From Rugamonas brunnea (GTDB lineage Bacteria > Pseudomonadota > Gammaproteobacteria > Burkholderiales > Burkholderiaceae_D), in assembly GCF_014042345.1 (NCBI RefSeq), contig NZ_JACEZT010000018.1, positions 1-64,000 of the forward strand: 64,000 nt of DNA, written 5' to 3'. A program made the translations under genes and the position numbers. Each line of letters begins with the position of its first letter. Positions within the stretch are counted from its first letter, which is position 1. Below the pieces are notes generated by a model. That model did no database searches. It had not been told where the DNA came from and worked only from the letters and a program-made list of their open reading frames with translations. Below, in pieces: positions 1 through 9,114 of the stretch.

Positions 1-38
1 TTGCCAAGGTCGATACCGATCAACGTTACGCTGTCCAT
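1..38 (-). CDS. IS110-family transposase, N-terminus only (cut by window edge)
   Basis: Only the first 12 complete codons are inside the window; they read MDSVTLIGIDLG, with the next codon (AA.) cut. The GIDLG run is the usual start of IS110-type transposases, and Asp10 would be the first acidic residue of the RuvC-like DEDD catalytic site. A strong Shine-Dalgarno (GGAGGG) lies about 9 nt before the ATG. Family knowledge: these enzymes recombine circular element intermediates, in many cases guided by an element-encoded bridge RNA. Nothing beyond the N-terminus can be judged, so intactness is unknown. Confidence 0.6.
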   Translation of the reverse strand, partial: MDSVTLIGIDLG

Positions 39-62
39 GATGGCGCCCTCCAGAAATGAAAA

Positions 63-91
63 CACCCTATAAGATTAGGACTTATAGGGTG
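63..91. repeat. 11-bp perfect inverted repeat upstream of the transposase
   Basis: CACCCTATAAG (63-73) and CTTATAGGGTG (81-91) form a perfect 11-bp stem with a 7-nt loop. It lies between the transposase start and the long palindrome at 109-182, so it may be an end or regulatory hairpin of the insertion element. The element boundary cannot be fixed from one end. Confidence 0.6.
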
Positions 92-108
92 AGGGTGACC
101 ATCTCATT

Positions 109-182
109 AACCGGGGTCAGGTCATGCGATTATGCAAGATACGTGACCGCATCTTGCATAATCGCATGACCTGACCCCGGTT
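109..182. repeat. Long palindromic hairpin, family copy 1 (32-bp arms)
   Basis: Arms 109-140 and 151-182 are perfectly complementary over 32 bp around a 10-nt loop. The outer part carries the shared core ACCGGGGTCAGGTCATGC and its complement, also found near 10.1, 14.25 and 31.47 kb. It lies just downstream of the bamC stop, between bamC and the transposase. This copy has no long A or T tracts, so termination is less certain than for the others. It is the copy with the longest uninterrupted pairing. Confidence 0.9.
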
Positions 183-207
183 TGGTGTTGGCCGGGGGAA
201 CTGGCCG

Positions 208-1365
208 TTATTTCAGTTGCTCGTGCAGCAGGGTCAGGATCTTTTCCGCCACCGGGCCCGTTTCCGGCTTGCCGGCGTTGTTGAGCACCGTGACCAGGCT
301 GTCGTTGCCGGCGCCAGCCTTGACGGCGATGCGGTAGCGCTGCGCTTCCTTGTCCGCCTCGGAATCGCCCCAGCTGAACAGCTTGCTGAAGAAGCCCTTG
401 GTCTCGCCCGCTTCCTGGCTCACATAGCGCACGAAGTACATGCCCTGGGTACGGTCGCGGTCTTCCACCGTGAAGCCGGCGCGGTCCAGCGCAAGGCCCA
501 CGCGGCGCCAGGCGCGGTCGAAGCCCTCGTCCACCGACACGGCACGGTCGGCGCCCGCGCCCACCAGCGTGGCGTGCTGCGGCTGGACGATGGCGTTGGA
601 GACGGCCGTCTTGGCCTGCGCGTCTTCCGTGCTGCCCAGCTTGGTCATCAGGCGCGCCAGGAATTGCGCTTCCAGGCCGGGATCGTTGGGACGGGCCGTC
701 CACATCGTCGTTTCCTTCTGGGCGCCCGTCACCACTTCCTGGGCGCCGCGGTGGCTGATGTAGATCTCGGTGCTGCCGTCGGCGGCACGTTCGAGGCGGG
801 TGCGGAACTTGTCGCGCTCACCGCTCGAATACAGCGAATCGAACACCTTGCCCACCGTGTTGCGGATGAAGTCCTGTGGAATCTTGGCCCGGTTCTCGTT
901 CCATTCCGTTTCCATGATGCCGGCCGTCGGCATGTCCAGCGCCAGCGTGAAGCCCGAATCCTCCCAGAACTGTTTCAGTTGCGGCCACAGTTGCTCCGGC
1001 GTCTGCTTGACGACCAGCCAGCGCTGGTTGCCGGCGCGTTCCACGCGGATGTCGTTCATCGCCGTCGGCGCCACGGCCGTGCCAGCCTGCACCGAGGCGA
1101 CCGGGCCATTGCCCTTCTGCGCGTTGTAGCCGGACGCGGTGGCCACGCCGTTGGCCGAATCGGGCAGCGCGTAGCGGTTATCTTTCTGCAATTGCGTCAA
1201 ATCCGGCGGCACGTCGAGCGTACTGGCCTTTTTGGCGGACTTGTAGTCCACCTTGTCATTGCCGACGACGGAACCGATCATGCCGCAACCGGTCAAACTG
1301 GCCATCAAAGCACCCACGATCAGGGCGCGCTGCGAGGAAATAGAGGCTGTCTTGCGAATAGTCAT
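208..1365 (-). CDS. bamC: Outer membrane protein assembly factor BamC (NlpB/DapX-like lipoprotein)
   Basis: A 385-residue lipoprotein with the lipobox LTGC at residues 24-27 (lipidated Cys27). After the signal comes a low-complexity linker and then two helix-grip-like regions, the BamC layout. Family knowledge: BamC is an accessory lipoprotein of the BAM complex that folds beta-barrel proteins into the outer membrane. It follows dapA by 92 bp on the same strand, the classical dapA-nlpB/dapX order, which supports both the name and cotranscription. It is somewhat longer than E. coli BamC (about 344 residues). A palindromic hairpin follows its stop codon. Confidence 0.85.
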   Translation of the reverse strand: MTIRKTASISSQRALIVGALMASLTGCGMIGSVVGNDKVDYKSAKKASTLDVPPDLTQLQKDNRYALPDSANGVATASGYNAQKGNGPVASVQAGTAVAPTAMNDIRVERAGNQRWLVVKQTPEQLWPQLKQFWEDSGFTLALDMPTAGIMETEWNENRAKIPQDFIRNTVGKVFDSLYSSGERDKFRTRLERAADGSTEIYISHRGAQEVVTGAQKETTMWTARPNDPGLEAQFLARLMTKLGSTEDAQAKTAVSNAIVQPQHATLVGAGADRAVSVDEGFDRAWRRVGLALDRAGFTVEDRDRTQGMYFVRYVSQEAGETKGFFSKLFSWGDSEADKEAQRYRIAVKAGAGNDSLVTVLNNAGKPETGPVAEKILTLLHEQLK

Positions 1366-1457
1366 GTCGTTACTGGTTAAGAAGCTGGATGACAGCTGGT
1401 ATCAGGGTGGAGAGCGAACCGCGTGCGGCACGCGGTTCGCTGACGGTGAACAGCCAG

Positions 1458-2336
1458 TTACGGCAGGATGCCCGCTTCGCGCAGCGCCCCGCGCACGGCG
1501 TTGTGGTACTCGCCAGCCAGCGGCACCAGCGGCAGGCGTATGCCGGCCGGCATCATGCCCATTTCGGCCAGCGCCCACTTGACGGGCACCGGGTTCGGCT
1601 CGATGAACAGCTTCTGGTGCAGCGGGAACACCTTGTTGTTGATTTCCACGGCCTTGGCGATGTCGCCTTCCATGGCGGCCTTGCACATCTCGTGCATGGC
1701 GCGCGGGGCCACGTTGGCCGTCACGGAGATATTGCCCTTGCCGCCGGCCAGCATCAGGGCCATGGCCGAAGGATCGTCGCCCGAGTAGACGGCGAACGAC
1801 TTCGGCGCCAGGCGCAGCAGGTCCAGGCCACGGCCGATGTTGCCGGTCGCGTCCTTGACGCCAACGATGTTGGGGATGGCGGCCAGGCGCAGGATGGTCT
1901 CGTTGCTCATGTCGGCAACGGTGCGGCCTGGCACGTTGTACAGGATGATGGGCAGGTCCACGGCTTCGGCGATGGCCTTGAAGTGCTGGTACATGCCTTC
2001 CTGGGTAGGACGGTTGTAGTACGGCACCACCAGCAGCGCGGCGTCCGCGCCCGCTTCCTTGGCGTAGCGGGTCAGCTCGATCGCCTCGGCGGTCGAGTTG
2101 CCGCCGGTGCCGGCGATGATGGGGATGCGGCCGTTGGTGTGCTCGACCGCGGCCTTGATCAGCGCGCAGTGCTCTTCCACGGTGACGGTGGCCGATTCAC
2201 CGGTGGTGCCGACGATCACGATGCCGTCCGTACCTTCGGCGATGTGCCAGTCGATCAGCTTGTTCAAACCCGGGAAGTCCAGACTGCCGTCTGCGTGCAT
2301 CGGGGTGACGATTGCTACTATGCTGCCCTTAATCAT
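1458..2336 (-). CDS. dapA: 4-hydroxy-tetrahydrodipicolinate synthase
   Basis: DapA condenses pyruvate with aspartate semialdehyde, the first committed step of lysine and diaminopimelate synthesis in the cytoplasm. The 292-residue length matches the family. Visible signatures are GTTGES (residues 43-48), the YNVPGRT block with catalytic Tyr133, and the Schiff-base lysine Lys161 in VKDATG. It is the upstream partner of bamC. The start is ATG at 2336. Confidence 0.95.
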   Translation of the reverse strand: MIKGSIVAIVTPMHADGSLDFPGLNKLIDWHIAEGTDGIVIVGTTGESATVTVEEHCALIKAAVEHTNGRIPIIAGTGGNSTAEAIELTRYAKEAGADAALLVVPYYNRPTQEGMYQHFKAIAEAVDLPIILYNVPGRTVADMSNETILRLAAIPNIVGVKDATGNIGRGLDLLRLAPKSFAVYSGDDPSAMALMLAGGKGNISVTANVAPRAMHEMCKAAMEGDIAKAVEINNKVFPLHQKLFIEPNPVPVKWALAEMGMMPAGIRLPLVPLAGEYHNAVRGALREAGILP

Positions 2337-2421
2337 AGGAAACCAATTGCATAAAGGATTAAAACAACGATTGTAGACGATAGCCCGCGCCTGTGGTGCA
2401 TCGCCACCTACAAATCACTGT

Positions 2422-2970
2422 TCAAAATGGCGGCAACAGGGCCGCCACGCGGGGAAAGTCCTGCTTGACGGCGCACAAGCGTTGCACCATCGCAGGTTTA
2501 GGCGCTTCAACCACGCCATCCTCGAACGCGACGACGCGCAACTCGTGGTCGCGCGCCAGCTCCAGCAGCTCGCCCGCCTGCAGCAAAAAGGCGGGATTGG
2601 ATGGCTTGCCGAACTGGGCGTTCCCGTCGGCGAAGGTCTCGTAAATCAGCACACCGTTGGCCGCCAGGCTGTCCACCATGGACGCCAGCAGCGGGCGGTG
2701 CAAATAATTGGTCACGACGATGCCGGCGAAGCGGCCGGGGCCGAACGGCCACACGGCGTCTTCGGCCTCCAGGTCCACCTCCGAGGTGACGATGCCGGGA
2801 CCGGCCGCGGCGGCCAGCGCAGCCGGATCGCGGTCGACGGCGATCACGGCATGGTCGAGCGCGGCCAGGTGGCGCGCATGGCGGCCGCTGCCGCAGGCCA
2901 GGTCCAACACTTCGCCGCCCGGTATCAGCGGGGCGTAGCGGCGCACCCAGGAGGAAATCAGTTCGCTCAT
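2422..2970 (-). CDS. Class I SAM-dependent methyltransferase (TehB-like)
   Basis: A 182-residue single-domain protein. The SAM-binding motif I is VLDLACGSGRHARHL (about residues 21-35), with an acidic residue (AVDRD) ending the second strand. The ATG overlaps the trpS stop by 4 nt (ATGA), so it is translationally coupled to trpS. The fold is clear; the substrate is not. Resemblance to TehB or tellurite-type methyltransferases is generic, and no function should be inferred from trpS linkage alone. Confidence 0.75.
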   Translation of the reverse strand: MSELISSWVRRYAPLIPGGEVLDLACGSGRHARHLAALDHAVIAVDRDPAALAAAAGPGIVTSEVDLEAEDAVWPFGPGRFAGIVVTNYLHRPLLASMVDSLAANGVLIYETFADGNAQFGKPSNPAFLLQAGELLELARDHELRVVAFEDGVVEAPKPAMVQRLCAVKQDFPRVAALLPPF

Positions 2971-4169
2971 GCGTAGGCCAGGCCCATCGCTTCACGCACG
3001 TCGCGCATGGTTTCCTGGGCCAGCTTGCGGGCCACGTCGTTGCCGTCGGCCACGATGGCGCGCACCAGCGAGGGGTCGTCCAGGTACTGCTGGGCACGCT
3101 CGTGCATCGGTTCCTGTTCCTTGACGATGGCGTCGATCACGGGCTGCTTGCACTCGATGCAACCGATGCCGGCCGACTTGCAGCCCTTGACCACCCATTC
3201 CTTGGTGGCCGTGTCGGAATAGACTTCGTGGAATTGCCACACCGGGCACTTGGCCGGGTCGCCCACGTCCGTGCGGCGCACACGGGCCGGGTCGGTGGGC
3301 ATGGTGCGCACTTTTTTCGTGACCACGTCCTTGTCCTCGCGCAAGGCGATGGCGTTGCCGTAGCTCTTGGACATCTTGCGGCCGTCCAGCCCCGGCAGGC
3401 GCGAGGCGGCCGTCAGGCGGGCCTGCGGCTCGACCAGGATCAGCTTGCGGCTGCCTTCGAGGTAGCCGAACAGGCGCTCGCGGTCGATCATGGACAGGCT
3501 CTGGGCGTCGTCCAGCATGGCCTTGGCCTGCTCCAGCGCATCGTCCTTGCCGTCCTGCTGGTATTCGGTGCGCAGCTCGTTGTACAGCTTGGCGCGCTTG
3601 CTGCCCAGCTTCTTCACGGCTTCCTGCGCCTTTTCCTCGAAACCCTTCTCTTTGCCGTACAAATGGTTAAAACGGCGCGCAATTTCGCGCATCATCTCGA
3701 TGTGCGGCACCTGGTCCTCGCCCACCGGCACCTGGCTGGCGCGGTAGATCAGCACGTCGGCCGCCTGCAGCAGCGGATAGCCGAGGAAGCCGTAGGTGGC
3801 CAGGTCGCGGTTGGACAGGTTGTCGATCTGGTCCTTGTAGGTGGGCACGCGCTCCAGCCAGCCCAGCGGCGTGGCCATCGACAGCAGCAGGTGCAGCTCG
3901 GCATGCTCGGGCACCTTGGACTGGATGAACAGCGTCGACTGCGACGGGTCGATGCCGGCCGCCAGCCAGTCCACCAGCATGTCCCAGGTGCTGCGCTCGA
4001 TGATGGACGGATCGTCGTAATGGGTGGTCAGCGCATGCCAGTCCGCCACGAAGAACAGGCAAGGCAGTTCGGACTGCATCTTGATCCAGTTTTTCAGTGC
4101 ACCGTGGTAGTGGCCAAGGTGCATGGCGCCAGTGGGGCGCATGCCGGAAACGACGCGATCAGGATACAT
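2967..4169 (-). CDS. trpS: Tryptophan--tRNA ligase
   Basis: Class I aminoacyl-tRNA synthetase charging tRNA-Trp. The HIGH-type motif HLGH is at residues 17-20 and KMSKS at 265-269. At 400 residues it is longer than E. coli TrpS (334); this long form is common in betaproteobacteria. It starts 6 bp after the M50 protease stop and overlaps the next gene by 4 nt, so it lies inside a tight operon. Confidence 0.95.
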   Translation of the reverse strand: MYPDRVVSGMRPTGAMHLGHYHGALKNWIKMQSELPCLFFVADWHALTTHYDDPSIIERSTWDMLVDWLAAGIDPSQSTLFIQSKVPEHAELHLLLSMATPLGWLERVPTYKDQIDNLSNRDLATYGFLGYPLLQAADVLIYRASQVPVGEDQVPHIEMMREIARRFNHLYGKEKGFEEKAQEAVKKLGSKRAKLYNELRTEYQQDGKDDALEQAKAMLDDAQSLSMIDRERLFGYLEGSRKLILVEPQARLTAASRLPGLDGRKMSKSYGNAIALREDKDVVTKKVRTMPTDPARVRRTDVGDPAKCPVWQFHEVYSDTATKEWVVKGCKSAGIGCIECKQPVIDAIVKEQEPMHERAQQYLDDPSLVRAIVADGNDVARKLAQETMRDVREAMGLAYA

Positions 4170-4175
4170 AATGGG

Positions 4176-4832
4176 TCAACTTAAAAGAAGGGAAAGCGGC
4201 GTGAGCAGCGTACGCAGGACGAATTCCGTCAGCATGGCCAGCGGCACGACGAAGAAATTGAGAATTTTGAAGTATATCAAGGCCAATACGATGTAAAAAC
4301 CATACGGCTCAATCCGGGCGAACTTGTAGGCCATCGCGTGCGGCAGCGCGCTGGTGAGGATGCGGCCGCCATCGAGCGGCGGAATCGGCACCAGGTTGAA
4401 GGCGAACATCAGGATATTGGTCAGGATGCCGGCCTGCGCCATGCGCACGAAGAACGGCTCCGTCACGCCGGCGGCCGCCTCCAGCAAGGCCAGGATCATC
4501 CAGCCCAGCGCCATCACGAAGTTGGCGGCCGGCCCGGCCAGGGCCACCCAGGCCATCTGCTTTTTCGGGTTGCGCAAGGCGGAAAAGTCCACCGGCACCG
4601 GCTTGGCGTAGCCGAACACGAATTTACCGTCGGTGGCCAGGTACAGCATGATGGGGATGATGATGGTGCCCAGCAAATCGATGTGCTTGATGGGGTTCAT
4701 GCTCATGCGCCCGGCCAGGTAGGCCGTGCTGTCGCCGAAATAGCGGGCCGCGTAGGCGTGGGCCGCTTCGTGCAGCGTGATGGCGAACAGCACCGGCAAC
4801 GCATACACCAGGATGGTTTGGTAATCGTTCAT
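4176..4832 (-). CDS. Site-2 protease family (M50) membrane metalloprotease
   Basis: A 218-residue polytopic membrane protein. The zinc motif HEAAH is at residues 21-25 inside the first membrane segment, and the second motif NLVPIPPLDGGRI lies near the end; the aspartate there is the third zinc ligand. This is the short form without a PDZ domain, unlike RseP. Family members cut within the membrane; the substrate here is unknown. It lies between the yciO-like gene and trpS, an order common in related bacteria. Confidence 0.85.
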   Translation of the reverse strand: MNDYQTILVYALPVLFAITLHEAAHAYAARYFGDSTAYLAGRMSMNPIKHIDLLGTIIIPIMLYLATDGKFVFGYAKPVPVDFSALRNPKKQMAWVALAGPAANFVMALGWMILALLEAAAGVTEPFFVRMAQAGILTNILMFAFNLVPIPPLDGGRILTSALPHAMAYKFARIEPYGFYIVLALIYFKILNFFVVPLAMLTEFVLRTLLTPLSLLLS

Positions 4833-4939
4833 GGGATGGATTTTATCAGAGCGGCAAAACCGCCATTGGAGCGGGCGCCCCTTAAGGTGGGGTTAAGCCC
4901 GGCGCGGTGGCTGGGGTGGCTGTCCACTGGCTGGCCGGA

Positions 4940-5566
4940 CTACAGGCCGAACACGGCCGCATCGCCCCTGCCCTGGCGCACCAGTTCAGGCTCGTTGCCG
5001 CTCAGGTCGATCACGGTGGTCGGCTCCAGGCTGCAGGCGCCGCCATCGACGATCAGCTCGATCTGCTTTTCCAGCTTCTCGCGGATGTGGTCGGCGTCCG
5101 TCAGCGGCGTATCGTCGTCGCCGGGCAGGATCAGCGTGGTGCCCAGCAGCGGCTGCTTGAGCTCCTCCAGCAGCGCCTGCACGATGGCGTTTTCCGGCAC
5201 CCGCAGGCCGATGGTCTTGCGCGACGGGTGGCTCAGGCGGCGCGGCACGCACTTGGTCGCTTCCAGGATGAAGGTGAACGGGCCCGGCGTGGCGGCCTTG
5301 AGCAAGCGGAACTGGCGGTTGTCCACCCGGGCGTAGACGCCGATCTCGCTCAGGTCGCGGCACAGCAAGGTCAGGTGGTGCTTCTCGTCGATGCCGCGGA
5401 TGCGGCGCAGCCGCTCCACGGCCGACTTGTCATCCAGATGGCACACCAGCGCGTAGCACGAATCCGTGGGCAGCGCGACGATGCCGCCGCCGTGGATGAT
5501 CTGGGCGGCCTGCTTGATCAGGCGCTGCTGCGGGTTGTCGGGGTGGATCTGGAAGAATTGACTCAT
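4940..5566 (-). CDS. YciO/YrdC/Sua5 family protein (threonylcarbamoyl-AMP synthase-like)
   Basis: A 208-residue protein of the YrdC fold; length and N-terminal pattern (IVALPTDSCYAL, then RRIRGIDEKHHLTLLC) fit the YciO branch. YrdC/TsaC makes threonylcarbamoyl-AMP for the t6A modification of tRNA; whether YciO proteins do this in vivo is less settled. It stands next to a PHP-domain gene and htpX, echoing the rnm-yciO linkage seen in enterobacteria. Confidence 0.8.
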   Translation of the reverse strand: MSQFFQIHPDNPQQRLIKQAAQIIHGGGIVALPTDSCYALVCHLDDKSAVERLRRIRGIDEKHHLTLLCRDLSEIGVYARVDNRQFRLLKAATPGPFTFILEATKCVPRRLSHPSRKTIGLRVPENAIVQALLEELKQPLLGTTLILPGDDDTPLTDADHIREKLEKQIELIVDGGACSLEPTTVIDLSGNEPELVRQGRGDAAVFGL

Positions 5567-5607
5567 AAGCCGGTACGGGGACGCTCAGGCGCCACGCTGT
5601 TGATTTC

Positions 5608-6489
5608 TCACAATTGTACGCTACGCAAGGCCGCGATCCGCTGCTCCAGCGGCGGATGGGTGGAAAACAGCGCGCCCCAGCCGCCGCCGGCCGTGATGCC
5701 GGACGCCGACAGCGACTGCGGCAGCGCACCCGGCGCCATGCCGCCCAGGCGGGCCAGCGCGTGCTGCATGGGCAGGCTGCTGCCCAGCAGGCGGGCCGAG
5801 CCGGCGTCGGCGCGGAATTCGCGCTGGCGCGAGAACCAGGCCACGATCAGCGAGGCGGCCAGGCCGAACACGATTTCGCACACGAACACGGTGACCGTGT
5901 AGCCGATGCCGGGGCCGCGCCGCTCGTCATCGCCCTTGAGCACCACGCGGTCGACGAAATAGCCGACCACGCGCGCCAGGAACACGACGAAGGTGTTGAC
6001 CACGCCCTGGATCAGGGTCATGGTCACCATGTCGCCATTGGCCACGTGGGCCATCTCGTGGCCCAGGACGGCTTCCACCTCATCGCGGTTCATGCTTTCC
6101 AGCAGGCCGGTGGAGACGGCCACCAGCGCCGAATTTTTGAATGCGCCCGTGGCGAAGGCGTTCGCTTCGCCCTCGTAGATCGCCACTTCCGGCATGGCCA
6201 CGCCGGCCCGCTCGGCCAGCGCCTTGACCGTGTTGACCAGCCACAGTTCGGTGGAATTGGATGGCGTGTCGATCACGCGCGCGCCCGTGGTCCACTTGGC
6301 CATGGGCTTGCTGATCAACAGGGAGAAAATGGCGCCCGTGAAGCCCACCACCAGCGAGAACGCCAGCAGGTTGCCCATGTCCAGTCCGCCGCTAACGCCC
6401 GGACGGCCGATGCCCAGCACGGACAACACGATGGACAACACCAACATCACGGCGAGGTTGGTGGCGATAAACAGAACGATGCGTTTCAT
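5608..6489 (-). CDS. htpX: Membrane metalloprotease HtpX
   Basis: A 293-residue M48 protease with two N-terminal membrane segments (about residues 5-25 and 38-58), the zinc motif HEMAH at 144-148, two further hydrophobic segments, and a downstream glutamate in REFRAD. HtpX degrades misfolded inner-membrane proteins alongside FtsH. A Shine-Dalgarno GGGGA precedes the ATG at 6489. A sigma-32-like promoter lies about 45 bp upstream. Confidence 0.92.
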   Translation of the reverse strand: MKRIVLFIATNLAVMLVLSIVLSVLGIGRPGVSGGLDMGNLLAFSLVVGFTGAIFSLLISKPMAKWTTGARVIDTPSNSTELWLVNTVKALAERAGVAMPEVAIYEGEANAFATGAFKNSALVAVSTGLLESMNRDEVEAVLGHEMAHVANGDMVTMTLIQGVVNTFVVFLARVVGYFVDRVVLKGDDERRGPGIGYTVTVFVCEIVFGLAASLIVAWFSRQREFRADAGSARLLGSSLPMQHALARLGGMAPGALPQSLSASGITAGGGWGALFSTHPPLEQRIAALRSVQL

Positions 6490-6534
6490 AGAGGTTTCCC
6501 CAGTGCCAATGCCGAAATCATAACGAACTTATAA

Positions 6535-6562
6535 AATACGGGCGATCACCGGGAAAAACAAG
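6535..6562 (-). promoter_or_regulatory. Candidate sigma-32 (heat-shock) promoter of htpX
   Basis: On the minus strand CTTGTT (6562-6557) is followed after 14 nt by CCCGTATT (6542-6535), close to the RpoH pattern CTTGAA-N13/15-CCCCATnT. A sigma-70 reading (TTGTTT-N17-TATTTT) overlaps it. htpX is heat-induced in E. coli, which favours the first reading. Confidence 0.45.
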
Positions 6563-6582
6563 CTAATAGTTACAAGCTGCCG

Positions 6583-7416
6583 TCAGAACCAGTCATGCCA
6601 GACCGGCGTCACATTGGCCGGCAGCGGCGGCAGCAGCGCAAAATCGATGCGCGCCTCGCCCGGCGCGTGGAAGTCCGTGCCGCGCGAGGCCAGGAAGCCG
6701 TACTGGTTGGCCAGTTGGGCGTAGACGGCGTACTGGTCCGGCGTGTGGCTGCCCGTCACCACCTCAATGGCGGTGCCGCCCAACTGCTTGAACTCGTCGA
6801 ACAATACGCCCTGCGCCATCTGGTTGAACTTGTAGCGGCCCGGGTGGGCGATGACGGCGATGCCGCCCGCGCCCTGGATCCAGGCCATGGCATCGGCCAG
6901 GCTGGCCCAGCTGTGCGGCACATAGCCGGGCTTGCCTTCGGTCAGGTATTTCTTGAACACGTCGGGCACGTTGGCGCACGCGCCGATTTCGATCAGGTAG
7001 CGGGCGAAATGGGTGCGCGACATCAGGTCCGGGTTGCCGACATATTTGAGCGCGCCCTCGTACGCATCCGGAATCCCGACAGCGGCCAACTGGGCCGCCA
7101 TCTCGCGCCCGCGCGCGTCGCGCCCGGAGCGGGTGCGGGCCAGGCCGGCCAGCAGGGCCGGATTGGTTTCGTCCACCTGCAGGCCGACGATATGCACCGT
7201 CTCCCTGGCCCAGGTGATGGAAATCTCGACGCCGGACACGAAGCGCATGCCAAGGTCCTGCGCCGCGACGCGGGCGGCGGCCACGCCGTCCACCTCGTCA
7301 TGGTCGGTCAGCGCCCAGACGTCCACCCCCGCCTTGCGGGCATGGGCCGCCACGGCGGACGGCGCGAGCACGCCGTCGGAGACGTTGGAATGGCAGTGCA
7401 GATCGACTTTTAACAT
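6583..7416 (-). CDS. PHP-domain phosphatase/nuclease (YciV/TrpH, RNase AM type)
   Basis: A 277-residue PHP protein starting with HCHSNVSDG (metal ligands His7 and His9), then ALTDHDEV, IAHPGRY and a terminal GTDFHAPG, which together form the tri-metal site. Family members cleave 3',5'-nucleoside bisphosphates (pAp type) and trim RNA 5' ends, including rRNA precursors. Length and motif order match. It lies upstream of htpX and the yciO-like gene on the same strand. Confidence 0.85.
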   Translation of the reverse strand: MLKVDLHCHSNVSDGVLAPSAVAAHARKAGVDVWALTDHDEVDGVAAARVAAQDLGMRFVSGVEISITWARETVHIVGLQVDETNPALLAGLARTRSGRDARGREMAAQLAAVGIPDAYEGALKYVGNPDLMSRTHFARYLIEIGACANVPDVFKKYLTEGKPGYVPHSWASLADAMAWIQGAGGIAVIAHPGRYKFNQMAQGVLFDEFKQLGGTAIEVVTGSHTPDQYAVYAQLANQYGFLASRGTDFHAPGEARIDFALLPPLPANVTPVWHDWF

Positions 7417-7515
7417 ACGAAAATCAGGCCTTGCTGGGGCAGTATCGAAAGGTTCATTGTACGCTGCTTGTCACCCAGCCGTTAGAGCTGGCGTAAGGCC
7501 TGCGCATCCGTATTA

Positions 7516-8394
7516 TCAGGCCAGGAAGTCCTCGATCATGCGGGCCAGCACTTCGGGCTGGTCATGGTGCAGCATGTGGCCGGCATCGTCCATCATCTTG
7601 CACTGAACGTCGGCCAGGTGACCAAGGCGGCGATCGATCTCGAGGCGCGCCTCGGGCTTCGGCCCCATCCAGTCCCACATATTGGTGTGCACGGCTTCCA
7701 CCCACAGCACGGGCGCCGTGATGGCCTTCCAGCACGCCATCACCTCGTCCACGTGGTAGAGCAGCGGCCCCATGCGCTTGTGGGCCGGGTCGCCGAGGAT
7801 CTCCCACTGCCCGTCCGCGTTTTGCGCCGACCAGTGCTGGGCCAGGAAAACGGCTCGCGCATCCGTCAGGCGCGGGTTGGTCTTTTGCAGGCGGGCCGCC
7901 ACGGCCTCCAGCGAGGCATAGCCGCGCATGGTGGGCGGCTCCAGCATTTCGTCCATCCACTTGGCGTAGCGCTTGGGCGCCTGCTCGGGCCGGTTGGCCT
8001 TCAGGCCGAAGCCCTCCAGGTTGATCAGGCGCCGGATGCGCTCGGGCCGCGCGCCCGCGTACAGGCCCACCACGTTGCCGCCCATGCTGTGGCCGAGCAG
8101 GTTGATGGCTTCGTCGGGCGCGTAGTGGCGCAAGATGGCGTCCAGGTCGGCCAGGTAGTCGGGGAACCAGTAGGTGTCGGCGCCGGAACGCTCGGACAGG
8201 CCGAAACCGCGCCAGTCCGGCGCGATCACGTGCCAGTCGCCCTGCAACGCATCGACCACGAACTGGAACGAGGCCGACACGTCCATCCAGCCGTGCACCA
8301 TGACGATCTTGGGCGCGCCCACCCGGCCCCAGTGGCGCACGTGGTAGCGCAGGCCGCGCACATTCAGGAACTCGGAACGGGAAGCTGTATGCAT
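7516..8394 (-). CDS. Alpha/beta hydrolase
   Basis: A 292-residue cytoplasmic hydrolase. It shows the oxyanion-region HGWMD, the nucleophile elbow GHSMGG (Ser about 103) and the late catalytic histidine in DAGHML. The start at 8394 is preferred over an in-frame ATG 63 bp upstream because an AAGG lies 10 nt before it and the protein then begins at the family boundary. The substrate is not identifiable; the lid resembles esterases and haloalkane-dehalogenase relatives. Confidence 0.8.
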   Translation of the reverse strand: MHTASRSEFLNVRGLRYHVRHWGRVGAPKIVMVHGWMDVSASFQFVVDALQGDWHVIAPDWRGFGLSERSGADTYWFPDYLADLDAILRHYAPDEAINLLGHSMGGNVVGLYAGARPERIRRLINLEGFGLKANRPEQAPKRYAKWMDEMLEPPTMRGYASLEAVAARLQKTNPRLTDARAVFLAQHWSAQNADGQWEILGDPAHKRMGPLLYHVDEVMACWKAITAPVLWVEAVHTNMWDWMGPKPEARLEIDRRLGHLADVQCKMMDDAGHMLHHDQPEVLARMIEDFLA

Positions 8395-8586
8395 GATGGT
8401 CTGCCTTGAAATGGGTGCGCATGGCGCAATATAGGCGGCTTGCCGCCCGGAAAGCAAAATAATAGCACGACCGTTCGCTCAGCGTGTACGACCACCACGC
8501 GGAGGCGACAACGACCGTTTTTTAGCGGGAACGGGTGACCACAGCGTAAAATAGCGCCATCCCGTTGCTCTCAACCAAGGTATCCC

Positions 8587-9111
8587 ATGACTATCTACCA
8601 GCTGGGCGAACACACGCCTGACATCGCCGCCTCCGCCTTCATCGCCGACACCGCCAGCGTGATCGGCAAGGTCACCGTGCATGACAACGCCTCCGTCTGG
8701 TTCGGCGTGACGATACGCGGCGACAACGAGCGCATCACGATCGGCGAGAACAGCAATGTACAGGAATCGACCATCATGCACACGGACATGGGCTACCCGC
8801 TGACGGTGGGGCGCAACGTCACCATCGGCCACCAGGCCATGCTGCACGGCTGCACCATCGGCGACGGCGCGCTGATCGGCATCCAGGCCGTGGTGCTGAA
8901 CGGCGCCGTGATCGGCAAGGGTTGCCTGGTGGGCGCCGGCGCGCTGGTTACCGAGGGCAAGCAATTCCCGGATTACTCGCTGATCATCGGCGCCCCGGCC
9001 AAGGCCGTGCGCACGCTGACGGCGGAAGAAATCGAGCGTCTGCAAGGCAACGCGGACAACTATGTCCAGCGCGGCCAGATGTTCAAGACGCAACTTAAGA
9101 AGATTGGATAA
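8587..9111 (+). CDS. Gamma-class carbonic anhydrase family protein
   Basis: A 174-residue left-handed beta-helix (hexapeptide repeat) protein. His65, His82 and His87 occupy the metal-ligand positions of the gamma-carbonic anhydrase/YrdA group. Carbonic anhydrase activity is not proven for most YrdA-like members. It is 3 bp upstream of hslO and divergent from the alpha/beta hydrolase; a TAAAAT box near 8546 could be its -10. Confidence 0.85.
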   Translation: MTIYQLGEHTPDIAASAFIADTASVIGKVTVHDNASVWFGVTIRGDNERITIGENSNVQESTIMHTDMGYPLTVGRNVTIGHQAMLHGCTIGDGALIGIQAVVLNGAVIGKGCLVGAGALVTEGKQFPDYSLIIGAPAKAVRTLTAEEIERLQGNADNYVQRGQMFKTQLKKIG

Positions 9112-9114
9112 GCA

